Of a DNA stretch of 64,000 bases, positions 20,690 to 33,529 are shown piece after piece. Source of the stretch: Garcia nutans (Eukaryota; Streptophyta; Magnoliopsida; Malpighiales; Euphorbiaceae); assembly GCA_947685225.1 (NCBI GenBank), contig CANTUV010000035.1:42656001-42720000 (forward strand), given 5' to 3'. The position numbers and the translations under genes are program-made. Under the pieces are notes generated by a model that was given only the letters and a program-made list of their open reading frames with translations, was not told the origin of the DNA and searched no databases. Each line of letters begins with the position of its first letter. The stretch's first letter is position 1.

Positions 20690-23130
20690 TGTAACACCCC
20701 CCATACACCATATACGCACATCGTATACATCATTTCTAAATTTTGAATAAACTAAAAAATATTTAACTTATATTGTAAATAGCAATAGATGAAACAACCC
20801 TTGTTAAAATACATATACATATATCTTCGTTACCCCAAAAGTTTATCCAAAAACAGTCTATTCCAAACATTTGTTAAATAAGCAGCGAAAAATACAAATG
20901 TATATATATCAAAATCAATGTTTACAAAATTATAGAATTTATACATGCTGGCAGTTCGTCTCTGATCTTGATGTCCACAATTCAAATCACAAACTCAAGC
21001 CTAGATTCGACTCGGTCTAGAAGAGTTCTCCGGCACAACCAGATCTACCCTGTCACCTGCGCAATGAACCATAATCGTGCTAAGCAGAAAGCTTAGTGGT
21101 ACAAACTTTGATTCAATATAGATCAATGCGATGCTCATGCACAATATATATGAATATATCAACTCATTGCATTATATCTCAACATATTAATCATTTGCAT
21201 CATATGTCATAATTCACATTAAAGCAAAGACAAGCATGGGCCCAAAAAGGATCTAATATGCTATTCAAAGTTCAGAGTTTCTGCTTTGGTCCATAATCAC
21301 ATATTTATCAAGCCAGTAAGCAATATATATATATCCATGGATAATGTAACAGACCCAGTCTCTTGGACCTCAACCCGGCTAGACCCTTGGGCCCTAATAT
21401 CTTGGTCCTCAACCCGGCTAGACTGTAACAGTTTTTTAGGCTTACGACCCGATCTTTTCACCTCAAAAACATCACATTTATTAGTTGGGCTCAGCTTACG
21501 ACCGGGTCTTTTCACCTGCCCAGCAATTCATAGGCATGCCCCCAAATCCAGAACTCTGAAAATTGAATAGCGTACTAGGCACACAATTAATTCATTTATC
21601 TCATTATCAATCTCTTTCACAATTCATTTCTCATAATCAAACTAGGCTCATTGCCTTAGTATATCATCTTTTCTCATTTTTCTCATTCTTCTATTTTATC
21701 TCAATATTGATTAGTTACATTATGTTTTCATATATCTCATCATGTTATTCCACATTTCCTTTCATTTCTAACACATTACTCAATTGCTTTGATACAACAA
21801 CATAATTCACATTATGCATATCATACCATATAATTCATTCATCAACAATGTATCAATTAACTTAACACATTTCTCAACTAAATGTGTTAAGTCCCAATGT
21901 CATGTAAATGTATGTAATCATTCAAAGTTTGTACTTACCTTTAAGAGCAACAACACCACTCTACCCACTCCTCTTCCAAGATAACTCTCAACACTTGAAT
22001 TAAGGTAGCTCAAATCTCTTTAAAACCTAATCCAAAGGTAATCATACACACTCACTTAGAGATACACATAAGAAAATAAGGATAAGAACTAACTAGGGAA
22101 AACTCTACACTTGACACGCTCAACAACAAGGGCGTGTCCCTGATCGTACCCTAAACCCACAACACAGAAGCTTTGACATGTTTAGTGACATGGGCGTTTC
22201 ACTGCACATGTCAATTCCCCTCCAACACAAAAGCTATGACACACTCAGTGACATGGGCGTGTCACTAGACGTGTCAATCAACCAACAATACAGTAGCTAC
22301 GACACGCTCAATGACATGGGTGTGTCACTGGCCATGTCAATGCTACTACAACATAGAAGCTGTGACACGCTTAGTGACATGGGCGTGTCACTGTTCGTGT
22401 CAACAACCTAGAAAATAGAACCAATGATAAGCCTAAAGACATGGCCGTGTTAATGGGCATGTCAGGTCAAAAACCCTGAAATCGACACCAACAAGGCCAC
22501 AACCAACAATCATCTTTCTAAACCCTTTTCCATTCCAAAAAACCTTAACCAAAACCATCAACAACCCATATAATACTTGAGTAAGCCTTAAAACAACTCA
22601 ATCACAAACATCAAAACATAATCACAACCATATATCACAACTCAAACTTACACCATCCACCCACTTGACTCTTTCACCAAACTTAACACTTTTTCTCTCC
22701 AATCCAAACCTAAAAATCAAAGTTAACAAAACAACACAACCCCAAAAATACCAAATCAACCATAAATACATCTACAACAACCAATCACCAAACTCAAGAA
22801 CACAACTCAAAAGAAAACAAAGAAACAAGTTGGAAACTTATCAAAAATGAAGAAAACCCTCTCAACCAAGCAAATAAACAATATAATAATAATAACCCAA
22901 TACATCATCTTCCACTAACTTAAATATATCCATTTAATTAATCAAAATATCTCTTTTGACTTATAAAACCCCTTGAATTGTATATATTTTTTATATATCC
23001 TCATATATACAACATATACACATCTCCTTCTCTTTTTCCTTTCTTAATTAAACATATACTTAAAAATCCTTTAATCCAATTTCAACAATTAACATTCCAA
23101 AATTTTTAGGGTATCATTAGGGATATTACA
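20690..23130 (-). repeat. 3' LTR of the Tekay-like element (copy D)
   Basis: On the plus strand it opens TGTAACACCCC and ends GGATATTACA. In element sense it carries a donor 1 mutated from GTAAGT to ATAAGT (about 22839-22845), the GACACG block 22113-22464, the exon-like segment 22026-21939, a hairpin 21860-21892, inverted-repeat arms 21922-21934 and 21099-21111, and twin hairpins 21059-21096. The repeat cassette at 21350-21540 includes the reverse complement of 'agagactgggtctgttac', as in LTR A. Confidence 0.93.
22113..22464 (-). repeat. GACACG/CGTGTC quasi-palindrome block, LTR copy D
   Basis: Six units of about 56-60 bases; a typical core is GACACGCTCAGTGACATG followed by GGCGTGTCACTGGACGTGTC. 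The two halves are close to reverse complements of each other. Spacers carry 'acaacacagaagct'-like sequence. Confidence 0.88.
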
Positions 23131-23146
23131 ATTCTTTCCCTCTACA
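23131..23146 (-). other. polypurine tract of the Tekay-like element
   Basis: The minus strand reads GTAGAGGGAAAGAAT immediately before the 3' LTR start. It is slightly eroded compared with the tract at 4162-4174. Confidence 0.75.
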
Positions 23147-23176
23147 AAATAATTTCATCCTCGAAATTACCTGTTC

Positions 23177-25403
23177 TCAAGTCTGAAATAACTGGGGATA
23201 CTGATCTCGCATCATTTGCTCACTCTCCTAAGTTGCCTCTTCTTTAGCATGATTCTTCCAAAGAACCTTCACAATTGGCACTTTCTTATTTCTCAACTCT
23301 TTCACTCCATGTGCTAAAATGACCACTGATTCTTCTTCAAAAGTCAGATCCGGACTCACCTCAATGGATTCCACTGACAAAACATGAGATGGGTCTGACT
23401 TGTACCTCCATAGCATAGAAACATGGAAGACATTGTGAATTTTATCCAACTCAGGAGGTAAAACTAGTCGATAAGCCACTGGTCCAACTCTCTCCAGTAC
23501 CTCGTAAGGTCCAATGAAATGGGGACTTAACTTCCCTTTGCGGCCAAATCTCAAAATTCTCTTCCAAGGAGACACTTTTAAAAATACTTTATCTCCAACA
23601 CTAAACTCTATATCTCTCCTCTTCAAATCTGAATAGGATTTCTGTCGGTCTGAAGCTGCTTTCAACCAATCCCGAATTATCTTCACTTTCTCCTCCATTT
23701 CTTTAATCAAATCAGGACCAACCAACCTACCTTCTCCAACCTCATTCCAATATAGAGGTGTTCTGCATCTTTTACCATACAATGCCTCAAATGGTGCCAT
23801 TCTAATACTGGACTGATGACTATTATAAACAAATTCCATCAATGGCAAGAATCTGTCCCAACTCCCAGAGAAATCAATGACATAGCTTCTCAACATGTCC
23901 TCTAAAATCTATATCACTCTCTCTGACTGCCCATCTGTCTGCGGATGAAAAGCAGTGCTAAAGTGCAATCGAGAACCCAAAGCAGCATACAAACTCTTCC
24001 AAAACCTTGAAGTAAACCGGGGATCTCGATCAGACACTAAAGAAATTATGACTCCATGCATTCTCACTATCTCACTGATATACACCTCAGCCAACTTTTC
24101 AAGAGAATAGTCCATCCGAACTGGAAGAAAATGAGCTATCTTTGTCAATCTATCAACAATCACCCAAATTGCATCATGCTTCTTCTGAGTCAAAGGCAAA
24201 CCAGTCACAAAATCCATCGTTACTCGCTCTCATTTCCATTCAGGCACTGATAAAGGTTGGAGCAACCCTGAAGGAACTTGGTGCTGGGCCTTTACCCTCT
24301 GACAAGCGAGACACTTGGATGCAAACTCCGCTATGTCCATCTTCATACCTGACCACCAATAATGTTGCTTCAAATCGTGATACATCTTAGTACTCCTAGG
24401 GTGCATAGCAAAAATCGACCGATGTGCTTCCTCTAAAATAATCTTTCTCAGTCTTGCATCATTAGGAACACACAATCTATCTTTGTACCAAAGGCTGCCA
24501 TCATTCCTCTAATGGAAATCTTGGCTCTCTCCCTTCTGAAAATCCAAAACAATCTTCTGAATTTTCTCATCTGCCAATTGAGCCTATATAATTTGATTCA
24601 ACAACATCGGCCTCAACTGCAACTGAGCCAACAAAGTACCATCACTACAAGGCTCAAAACTAGCATTCAATGCTCTCAATTCAATAAGCAACGAGAGTGA
24701 ATAAGCAGTCAAACCTGTCAAAGACTTCCAACTCAAGGCATCAGCAACAACATTTGCCTTACCAGAATGATAATCAATCAAACAGTCATAGTCTTTGATC
24801 AACTCTAACCATTGTCTCTGCCGAAGATTCAGCTTTCTCTGAACACCCCAAGTATTTCAAACTCTTGTGATCCATATAAATGAAACATTTCTCCCCACAC
24901 AAGTAGTGTCGCCAAATATTCAAAGCAAAAACTATGGCTGCTAACTTCAAATCATGCGTCGGGTAATTCAACTCATGCGTCTTCAACTGTCGAGAAGCAT
25001 AAGCTATGACTCTACCTTCTTGCATCAAAACACAACCTAAACCATTATGCGAAGCATCACTGTAAATCACTTATGGTTTATCTTCCACAAGCAAAGTAAG
25101 AACAGGAGCTTGAGTCAACATCTCCTTCAATTGCTCAAAGCTTGCTTGACACTAATCTGTCCACACAAATCTAACTCCCTTCCAAAGTAATCTGGTGAGT
25201 GGAGTAGCTATCAAAGAAAAACCCTTCACAAACCGTCAATAATAGCCTGCCAAACCCAGAAAACTTCTAACTTCAGTCATAAACTTTGGTGGACTCCAAT
25301 TCAAAATAGCATCAACTTTACTCGGATCAACTCTAATACCATCTGCTGAAACTACATAACCCAGAAAAGTCACTTGATCAAGCCAAAACTCACACTTATA
25401 CAA
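23177..25403 (-). pseudogene. pol: pol 3' part: RT end, RNase H, integrase, chromodomain remnant (Tekay-like)
   Basis: This is the downstream half of the split pol. RNase H lies at 25070-24786 (IYSDASHNGLGCVL, CFIYMDHKSLKYLG). The integrase zinc finger lies at 24475-24230 (KMDIAEFASKCLACQR). The integrase core runs from 24217 to 23909 (MDFVTGLP, SDRDPRFTSRFW, DGQSERVI). The C-terminal part at 23896-23228 has HFIGPYEVLERVGPVAYRL and a chromodomain-like KVPIVKVLWKNHAKEE, ending at the stop 23179-23177. Stops at about 24230 (a Trp codon in relatives) and 23909 (a Gln codon) and several frame changes upstream of 24800 inactivate it. The upstream half resumes at 39970. Confidence 0.9.
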
Positions 25404-25408
25404 CTTAG

Positions 25409-27613
25409 TGTGAGCGGGGATTTTTGCCCCCCACTCCCGGTGGAATGGTTTTTGCTACTTCAGCACTGTTTAGGCTAGGGGCCTTAGAGAACACGGACCT
25501 AAATCCAGAGAAAATGGAGTCACCACCCGGACGGGCCGGGAAAAATAAAGGGGTGGATGACTTGATTCCTAAGGAATCCCCAACCCCCTAATGGGTTCAA
25601 AAAGTTGGGTACGTATGGGGAAGGTGAGAAATGGCCCAACACCCCCACAACACCCGGTTCATTGGAACTTGCCTCCTTTACAGGTCTTAATATTATAAAA
25701 TTCTTAAATATAACAACATTATCCATATTACACACAATAATTAAAATAAAGCATCGATATATTAAAAATCAAAACAATGTCCAAACAAAGCAAATAAATG
25801 GACACCCATCCAAGGATTGAAACATGTCCTTACATCCCATGCCTAAATAGGACACCCACCGAAAGGTAGAAACATGTCCTTTACATTGGTTCTAAAATAG
25901 AAAAGCAATTTAAATTACATGATGTAATTTAACTAATGAGGTACCCACCAAGTGGAAACATACCTCTTACAACGTTTGGCAATCTAAATAAATTGATAAA
26001 AGTAAACAATAAATCATTCATCAAAGGCATTAAATACCAATAGAAAGTAAACATCCATCCATGATAAATAAAATAAACCAAGCATTGAACTTAAATAAAT
26101 TAAAGTATGTAAAATAAATCAAAGCATAATCAAATATAGAATTGAATAAAGCAAATAAAAGTCTAAATTATGGCTACTGTGAGTTTTTTTAAGGAATTAA
26201 AATAGGTTAAAATTTTATGTTTTAAAGGTTGGCAAAGTTCTTTGATTAACCAAATTAGGGTTTGTGATGTAAAATCATAAAATTAAGGTTTGAACACTTT
26301 AGAATACTTTTGATTTGTGGGTTACGGTTACTCATCAAATTATGGTTTTAAGCTTACTGTGTAAAATTAAATATTTGTGTTTATATGGTTTTTAAAATTT
26401 TAAAGGATTAGGGTTTAGAAAAAATTAAGGTTTAAGGTTTTAAGTAGGTTAGGGTTCACTATTTTAGGTTTTGGAGTTGAATTAGGGTTTTAGGATTTTT
26501 GAATTTAGGGTTTCGGGTAATGAATTTTATTTTAGGATTTGGAAAGACAATTGACAATTTCATAAAGTTTTATGAAATTAAACAAAAGATTTAAAGTTTA
26601 TAAGAGCAAAAAAGATATTTTTAAGTCTTTTGGAAGGAAACAAAACACAATTTTGGGTTTTGATAATTTGGGATGCAAATCTTGGTTTTGGGGTTTTGAA
26701 GAAATAAAACTAATATCTTTAAACTTTTGGAAAAATAAAGCAACGATTTAAGATTTTCATACTTTTGAAAAGGTGAATTGAGGTGATGAGGCTTTTAATT
26801 AAAAAGAAACAATTATGTGATCTAGCTACTGTGACAAAATAAATGAAATTAAGAATTCAAACCTTATTTTGTAAGTTTCACCAAAAATTGCTTCTTAGAT
26901 GAACAAGGTCAAAGACAAGCCTTTTTGCCTTTGAATTGCTTGAATTGTTCCCTCCAAAGTCCAATTCAATTTACTGCCAGAAGGAATTTTTAGAGTTTCA
27001 GAGTTTTCCTTCTCACTCTCGGTCACAAATTTCAGTCCAATTTTCCTTCGATTTCTCCTCCTTTTTGTGTTGTAATTATACTTATTTATAGAAGTTTTAT
27101 GGTTTTTTCCTAGTTGCTCATGGCATACATTATTTATTAAGAAAAGGAAACCGAAACCTAATTGTATTAGGTTCCAAAAAATTTACGCGGAAAATTTCAC
27201 TGGTGAAAAAAAAACTTCTGCGGAAAAATTGCGCTGGCAAAAAAGCTTCCGCAGCTGCAGGGGAAACGGGCCTGCGGGCCATTTCGCTCGCATTTCGCCC
27301 TCAGGCACCAAGCCATTTCGCCCGCAGGCAACTTCTGAGGGAAAAATGCCCACGGGCCCGCGCTGACTTTCGGCGACGATTTTTTCGTCGCCGATTTTTC
27401 CGTCGCCGATTTTTATTTTTATTTTTATTTTTTGATTTTTATTTGTTTATTTTTATTTTTTATTAATAAAAATTTGATAATAAAGCAAAAATTATTTAAT
27501 TAAGATAACAAAAATTATTTTGGACCAATTAAAATATATTAGACAACATAAAAATTATTTTGGACTAAACAAAATATATTGGACTGGACTAGGTCAAAAA
27601 TTAAGAGTCTACA
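25409..27613 (-). repeat. 3' LTR of the Tat-type gag-only element
   Basis: Plus-strand ends are TGTGAGCGGGGATTTTTGCC and AAGAGTCTACA. It contains TTAGGGTTT-like motifs (about 26260-26520), an A/T-rich body and a GC-rich region at 27240-27410 with 'cggcgacgattttttcgtcgccg' type palindromes. It is nearly collinear with the right LTR of the same element. Confidence 0.93.
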
Positions 27614-27627
27614 GTTTGCCCCCTGCT
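27614..27627 (-). other. polypurine tract of the Tat-type element
   Basis: The minus strand reads GCAGGGGGCAAAC directly before the LTR start TGTAGACTC, the expected plus-strand primer. Confidence 0.8.
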
Positions 27628-27721
27628 TGAATGATCTCAAACTTTAGTGAAAGACAGTGAAAAGCAACAAGACTTAATTTTTGAGACGGTTGAGGTTATG
27701 GGTTCTGGACCTGAGAGATTT

Positions 27722-28540
27722 GGATACTCGATTCTAATCTAGACCTGGATACTCGATCCTAATTGAATTTGGATTAGGATACTCAATCTTGAATTGGGTT
27801 CAGATACTCGATTGGATTCGGATAATCAATCCTAACTGGATTTGGATTGGGATACTCCATCCTAAATTGGGTTCTGATACTCGATCCTAAGCTTGATTGG
27901 GATACTTGATCCTAACTGGATTCAGATACTCGATCCTAACTGAGTTTGGATACTCGATCCTAAATTGGATTGGGATACTCGATCCTAACTAGACTTGGAT
28001 TCTCGATCCTAAACTGGATTTGGATACTCGATCCTAAACTGGATTGGGATACTCGATCCTAACTGGATTTGGATACTCGATCCTAAACTGGATTTGGATA
28101 TTCGATCCTAAATTGGATTGGGATACTCGATCCTAACTGGACTTGGATAGTCTATCCTAAACTGGATTTGGATACTCAATCCTAAACAGGATTGGGATAC
28201 TCGATCCTAACTGGATTTGGATACTCGATCCTAAACTGGATTTGGATACTCGATCCTAAACTGGGTTTGGATACTCAATCCTAAACTGAATTTGGATACT
28301 CGATCCTAAATTGGATTGGGATACTCGATCCTAAATTGGCTTTGGATACTCGATCCTAAACTGGATTAGGATACTCGATCCTAAATTGGCTTTGGATACT
28401 CGATCCTAAACTGGATTAGGATACTCAATCCTAAACTGGATTGGGATACTTAATCCAAAATTGGCTTTGGATACTCGATCCTAAACTAGATTAGGATACT
28501 CGATCCTAAATTGGATTTGGATACTCGATTTTAAACTGGG
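27722..28540 (-). repeat. 24-25 base minisatellite, about 33-34 units
   Basis: The plus-strand unit is 'ggatactcgatcctaaactgg' plus 'att' or 'attt', alternating between 24 and 25 bases. Units vary by single bases. It occupies the 3' untranslated part of the Tat-type element. Spacerless units and a eukaryotic transposon context exclude a CRISPR array. Confidence 0.92.
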
Positions 28541-28700
28541 TACTTTGCCTCAAGATTTGAATTTGATTTGGATACTTGGACCCGAGATTTATTTAATTTG
28601 GGTACTTGAACCCGAGATTGGGTACTTGGACCCGAGATTGAATTAATTTGGGTACTTAGACCTGAGATTGGGTACTTGGACCCGAGAATGAATTTGACTA
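28541..28700 (-). repeat. second short tandem array, about 30-base and shorter units
   Basis: About five units built on 'gggtacttggacccgagatt' with or without an 'gaattaattt' tail. It looks like a derivative of the neighbouring minisatellite, with 'tactcgatcc' replaced by 'tacttggaccc'. Confidence 0.8.
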
Positions 28701-28737
28701 ACCTTTTAGTTGAGAAGTCTGATTGCTCCGGCTGTTC

Positions 28738-29127
28738 TATGCATGGTGGTTCTTCACCCTCAGAATGGATCTTCATCCTTTGAGATTGGGTCTTCACCCT
28801 TGAAAATGGATCTTTATCCATTAGAGATTGGGACTTCACCCTTGAAACACAGATCTTTATCCATTGGAGATCGGGTCTTCACCCTTGAAACACGGATCTT
28901 TATCCATTAGAGATCGGGTCTTCAGCCTTGAAACACGAATCTTTATCCATTGGAGATCCGGTCTTCACCCTTGAAAATGGATCTTCATCCTTTGAGATCG
29001 GGTCTTCACCCTTGAAAATGGATCTTCATCCTTTGAGATCGGGTTTTCACCCTTGAAAATGGATCTTCATCCTTTGAAATTGGGTCTTCACCCTTGCACA
29101 TGGATCTTCATCCTTTGGGATTAAGTC
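28738..29127 (-). repeat. 41-42 base tandem array, about nine units
   Basis: Units read 'gatcgggtcttcacccttga' then 'aaatggatcttcatcctttga' on the plus strand. Some units carry 'aacacggatctttatccatt' instead of the second half, giving two sub-types in the middle of the array. Confidence 0.88.
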
Positions 29128-31727
29128 TTATATTGGCTTCAGCTCTTCTAGCTAGACTGATCTTTTATCATTTGCGTCATCATTCTTTTGATAGTTCTAA
29201 TGTTCCATTCTTTTTGTTCTTCCTGTGCAAAAATTCAGCTATTTTTAATTGGACCTTATATCCTCTCCTTACCCCCCTATGTGGCAAAATATTTGTAAGT
29301 GAGTTTGAAAATATTTGGTATATAAACTTTAACAATTGAAAAGGAGAAACTTCACCCCCTGTGTAGGCTCAAACCCATGATTTTTCTATGCAGGCTCTAA
29401 TTGATGTTTTTTCCATCTAGTTTGTCGCACAAGCACGTATTTCTTCTTTTGCAAAATGATTGGAGCTTCCACAAGCAAATAGGCTTTCCATGCCCTCTTG
29501 ATTCAATATCTTCTTTTGATTCTTTACTTCGCAAAGTGTTTGCTATTCACTTTGAAAAGGAATAGACAATACAAGACAAGAAAGTGTGATGTGATATGCT
29601 CATGTATGCATGATATGTATGAATGATACTTACAGTCGTTCCATTGACTTACAGACCGAGGTGATCAACAGAAGTGTTCTCATTGGTTCCATTTTGACGC
29701 TTGTTCAAGTCTTGCATTGGAATGATCAAAAGCTTTTGCATTTGTGGCTTTTATCTTCAAGATGTTGAAAACATGAGTGGTGGAGACCCTAAGCAGCAGA
29801 GTCGGAGATGCATCCATTTCAAACTATATTTCAGCATGTCGGTTGGTAGTTTCTTCATAACTTTGCCAATAATCATTTCCTTTGCCCAATGTGTCCTTTG
29901 GAGGTTCGACAGTTCAATATACTCCCCTTAGCTTGAAGGCTTTGTAGGACAAAACATTCTTTTTCTTTTCCTTTTTTTTTTGAATTTTTGAATTTTAATT
30001 TTGAAAACAAATGTTGGCTTTGCCAAATTAATGTCAATGTACCTCAGGACTTGATTTTTTAAATTAACATATCTATAACATGACAACCCTAGTTACCGTA
30101 CTAAACTCAGGAATTATTTCTATTTAAGCAAGAACTGTTGCACTTCAGATAGGCACATACACATTACTTGGTCAAAGGTCTCATTTGAGTTTAAATTTTG
30201 TCTATCTCATATGCCTGCTTATCCAAACTATCTCCACTAATATACTCTACCTACCAAGAGAGATCAACAGGTCTTTGATAGGCTTGAAATGGGGTCTATG
30301 AGGGACATGGGTTAAAGTGAAGGTCATTTTGAGATTGGAGCTGGTGTGACACAATGGACAAACCCTCACACTATAAATTTCTTGTTTGAATTTTAGGCAG
30401 CTTGGAGGCAATCTTGCTAGACTCCAAATTCCTTCTATCTTCTTGGCATTAATCTAGATCTTGATTAGGACAGTCTTTGCCCTTGCAAAAAGTTTAAGAC
30501 CCAAATTTGTTTCTTTTCTTCTTCTACCTTTATTTTTCTTACTCTTCCCTTTTCTTTCTCTTTGTTTTCCTTACTCTTCCCTTTCTTTGAGCATTTTATC
30601 ATCTTGTCCTTCTTCCTTGTAGGACTGTTAGGTACAGAACTTTTAAGCACTGGATGGTCTTTCTCCTTTTTCTTTGATTTTGATTGAATCTTTGGTTGGG
30701 TTGAACCAATTCAAGTCAAACTGTCCAAATGGAAGCCTTTTGCTGTCTTAGGTAAAAGAGAACTCAGTTAGCTTTTTGAACCGCCTTTTAGGTTTTATCT
30801 TTTTTCTTTTCTTTCTCTTTTTCTTCTTTTCTTTTTCTTTTCTTCTTCTTTTTTCTTTTCTTCTTTTTTCTTTCTTTTTCTTTCTTTCTTTCCTTTTTTG
30901 GTTCTAGCTGAAATAGAGTTGTCTTATTTGTACCAACTTGGGCTTCCAATAATGGATGAGTGGAGTAGCATAAATCTTCTTTAACAGGGATAAATCATTT
31001 GTTACTCTATCTTGATATATTGGAGATATTAAAGGAACTTCAGCTACCCTTATGGTTTTGAGAACATCAACTACCCTTGTGGTCTCGAAAACATCAACTA
31101 CTCTTATGGTCTTGAGAACTTCAACTATCTTCATGATCTTGACCAATCATTGCTTTCTTTGATCTTCTTGCCTCTTTATCTTAGTGATCATAAGACTTGT
31201 CAAAAGTATCACAACAGCTCATGGTAGATTATTGGGGTTTTTTAAGCTAATGAAAAGAAAGCTAAAATTTTATGAAGGCTCAAAGGGACAACTAGGGATT
31301 AATATTTAATAGGGTGGATACTAGTTGTTGGCTCTTCAAATAATGCCTAGATCATCTCTCCCTTAAATAAGTAGAGTTCAATTTCACCTCAAAAATTTGT
31401 CAAAGCATGTTCTAAGACTGACTAGGACCTAGACAAAGGTAATTATGCAGGAGCCCTCTCTAAGTAAGCATACACAACTCAATGCTATAAAGCAATTCCC
31501 TCACCTAGTAAAGTCATTCAAGTCATGATGCCTAGACACATTAATTTATAAACATCAAGCTAAATTTCTCATTGGTTGAGCACCAAAATGAACAAAGACC
31601 AACAAAAATTTTAATGAAAATAATTTATTCAAGCAATTTTAAATTTGAAAAACACGATAGTTCCAATTAAACATTAAAGAAAGTAAAATTGAAAAGCAAC
31701 ATTCAAGCTAAGGAAAGTTTGTTGAGT
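29128..31727 (-). other. non-coding 3' region of the Tat-type element
   Basis: Between gag and the tandem arrays I find no protease or RT. Visible items are a polypyrimidine tract (plus strand, mostly TTTTC/TTTCT) at about 30797-30898, and a 30-base tandem repeat, four units, at about 31027-31143 ('ggttttgagaacatcaacta' and variants). Translation across that repeat gives a V-L-K-T-I-R-V-V-D pattern, but nothing else supports a protein. Confidence 0.6.
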
Positions 31728-33236
31728 TTAAGCTTCTTTTCCTTTCACATCTTCAACATTCCCATCTTGAAAGGATGATAAAACAAAATCTTCTTCCAAA
31801 CCTTTTCCCACCATGAAGGTTGCCGGTGGAGGTGCTCTTCTAAATTTAGGCAAAGGGTTGTTCTTGGTATTGGGCTTATTTGGCTCGGGTAGCTTGCCAC
31901 TATCGATTAGGTCTTGGATCTCATGCCTTAGATGAGCACATTTATCTATTTCATGCCCTCGCATTCGATGAAATTGACAGAAGGCCTCGGCATTGAAGTT
32001 TGGTGGCAGTGGATTATGTAGTGGTCAAGGAGCTAACGTTTGCAGCCACCCTTTCTTTTGCAGCTTGCTAAAAACCCCCAAGATAGAGGTTTCTTCAATT
32101 CTGAGAATTGTCTTTTATTTCCTTGACCAGTCACATTAACATCAACTTCTTTTTGCATGCTTTGATTGCTAGGCTGATAATTCCCTTTCTCATTCCTTTT
32201 TATTGAAAAAAGGTTCTTCTCTCTTTCCCACTCTTCAATTTGTAGACCAGCTTGGAGAAGATCTTTGAAGTCATGGATGAGTGTATGAGACATCCTTTCT
32301 CGAAGATTAGGCAGGACACCTCTCACGATCATCCTTATTTGATCATATTCATCGGGCCTCTTCTTAAGCAAAGCGGCCTTGTATCTCCATCTCTTCACAT
32401 AGTCCACAAAATTCTCATTTGGCCTGTCTAATGGACTCAACTTCCATTAAGGTAACTTCCAACTCGACATTATACCCATATTGCTGAATGAAGGCCTTGT
32501 ATAGCTAATCCCAACTCTTTTGTGTTCCTTCTTCCAAGGTATTGAACCAATTTTGGACAACAGTATCCAATGAGAGCATGAAGTACCTTAGGGTTTGAGC
32601 CTTAGTAGCTCAGGCAGATTGCATGGCAGTGATATACTGCTTCACATGGAGATGAGGATTTCTGGTGCCATTGTACTTGGCAAAGGATGGCATCTTGAAC
32701 TTGTACGGGACTTCTTCATCTTGTTCAAATAGTTTATCGATCTCGGACATCTCTTCTATTTTCAGCTTCTTCTCAAATTTCTTTTCTAAATCAGCAATCA
32801 TCTTTTCAACATCAAAAGTCTCGATCTTTTCAATAGTTGCCTTCTCAACAACCTTTGGTTCTTTCTTCTTCTCTTGAGCATCTTGGTAGTATTGAGCCCA
32901 ATCATCATCATCAAAAATCACTTCACCAACTTTGGTCTTTCCCTTGACTTTCTTGGTGCTAGCAGATGCTTCGGCATTGTTTCCTAAAATTGCAGCTAGT
33001 TGGTTCTTCATGGTCTCAGCTAGGGCCTCTTTTATTTCTTCCATTTTGGCATTGAGGGCTTCATCCACCATTCTTTGAATTTGTTCAGCCTCAATTATTT
33101 TTGGTGAGCAAGTGATTGAGTTGTTGCTAGATACTTCATCTCCGGCGTAGGTCGGATTGTTGTAAGCTTTTGTACTATCGTAATCCAGGGCTGTGAGCCA
33201 GAAAGGATCAATGATATGAGATGCAAATGTATGCAT
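31728..33236 (-). pseudogene. gag: gag, Tat/Ogre type
   Basis: Three collinear pieces read right to left. The first (33236-32610) begins with an acidic, coiled-coil-rich stretch and ends with the start of the capsid-like domain (KFKMPSFAKYNGTRNPHLHV, KQYITAMQSA). A middle stretch has LSLDTVVQNWFNTLEEGTQK. The second piece (32440-32033) shows NENFVDYVKRWRYKAALL and LIHDFKDLLQAGLQIEEWE. The third (about 31985-31728) has a Tat-type Cys/His motif, CQFHRMRGHEIDKC, then LRHEIQDLIDSGKLPEPN. A stop follows MQSA, and a frameshift near 32450 plus further stops inactivate it. Gag would form the particle and bind RNA. No pol follows. Confidence 0.85.
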
Positions 33237-33529
33237 GTATGCATGTATGCACGAACAATCAACAAAGAAAGATAATTAGGACGTTCCTTCCAATCTTATA
33301 ACATCCACACAATAATGGCGAGTCTCTTTTCCTAGGTATGTGGTTAACAAAATACCAACATGGGGCAACTTGCTTTCAAATAATTCCCTCGGACGTTTCA
33401 ACCAATAGTTTTATACTTTCAAAAATGGAAGTCCATTCATAGTAATTCCCATTAATTAGGCTTTAATCCATTCAACCAACTATAGTAGCTTTTATGCTAT
33501 ATTGGATTAAAACTAAATTAAGAGGGTTA

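Noticed and set aside
27722..28540. CRISPR-like direct repeats
   Set aside because: Units abut without unique spacers, vary along the array, and lie in the 3' region of a plant retrotransposon.
30797..30898. Polypyrimidine tract as an intron 3' end for an Ogre-type gag-pol splice
   Set aside because: It is pyrimidine-rich only on the plus strand, while the element reads on the minus strand, where it is purine-rich.
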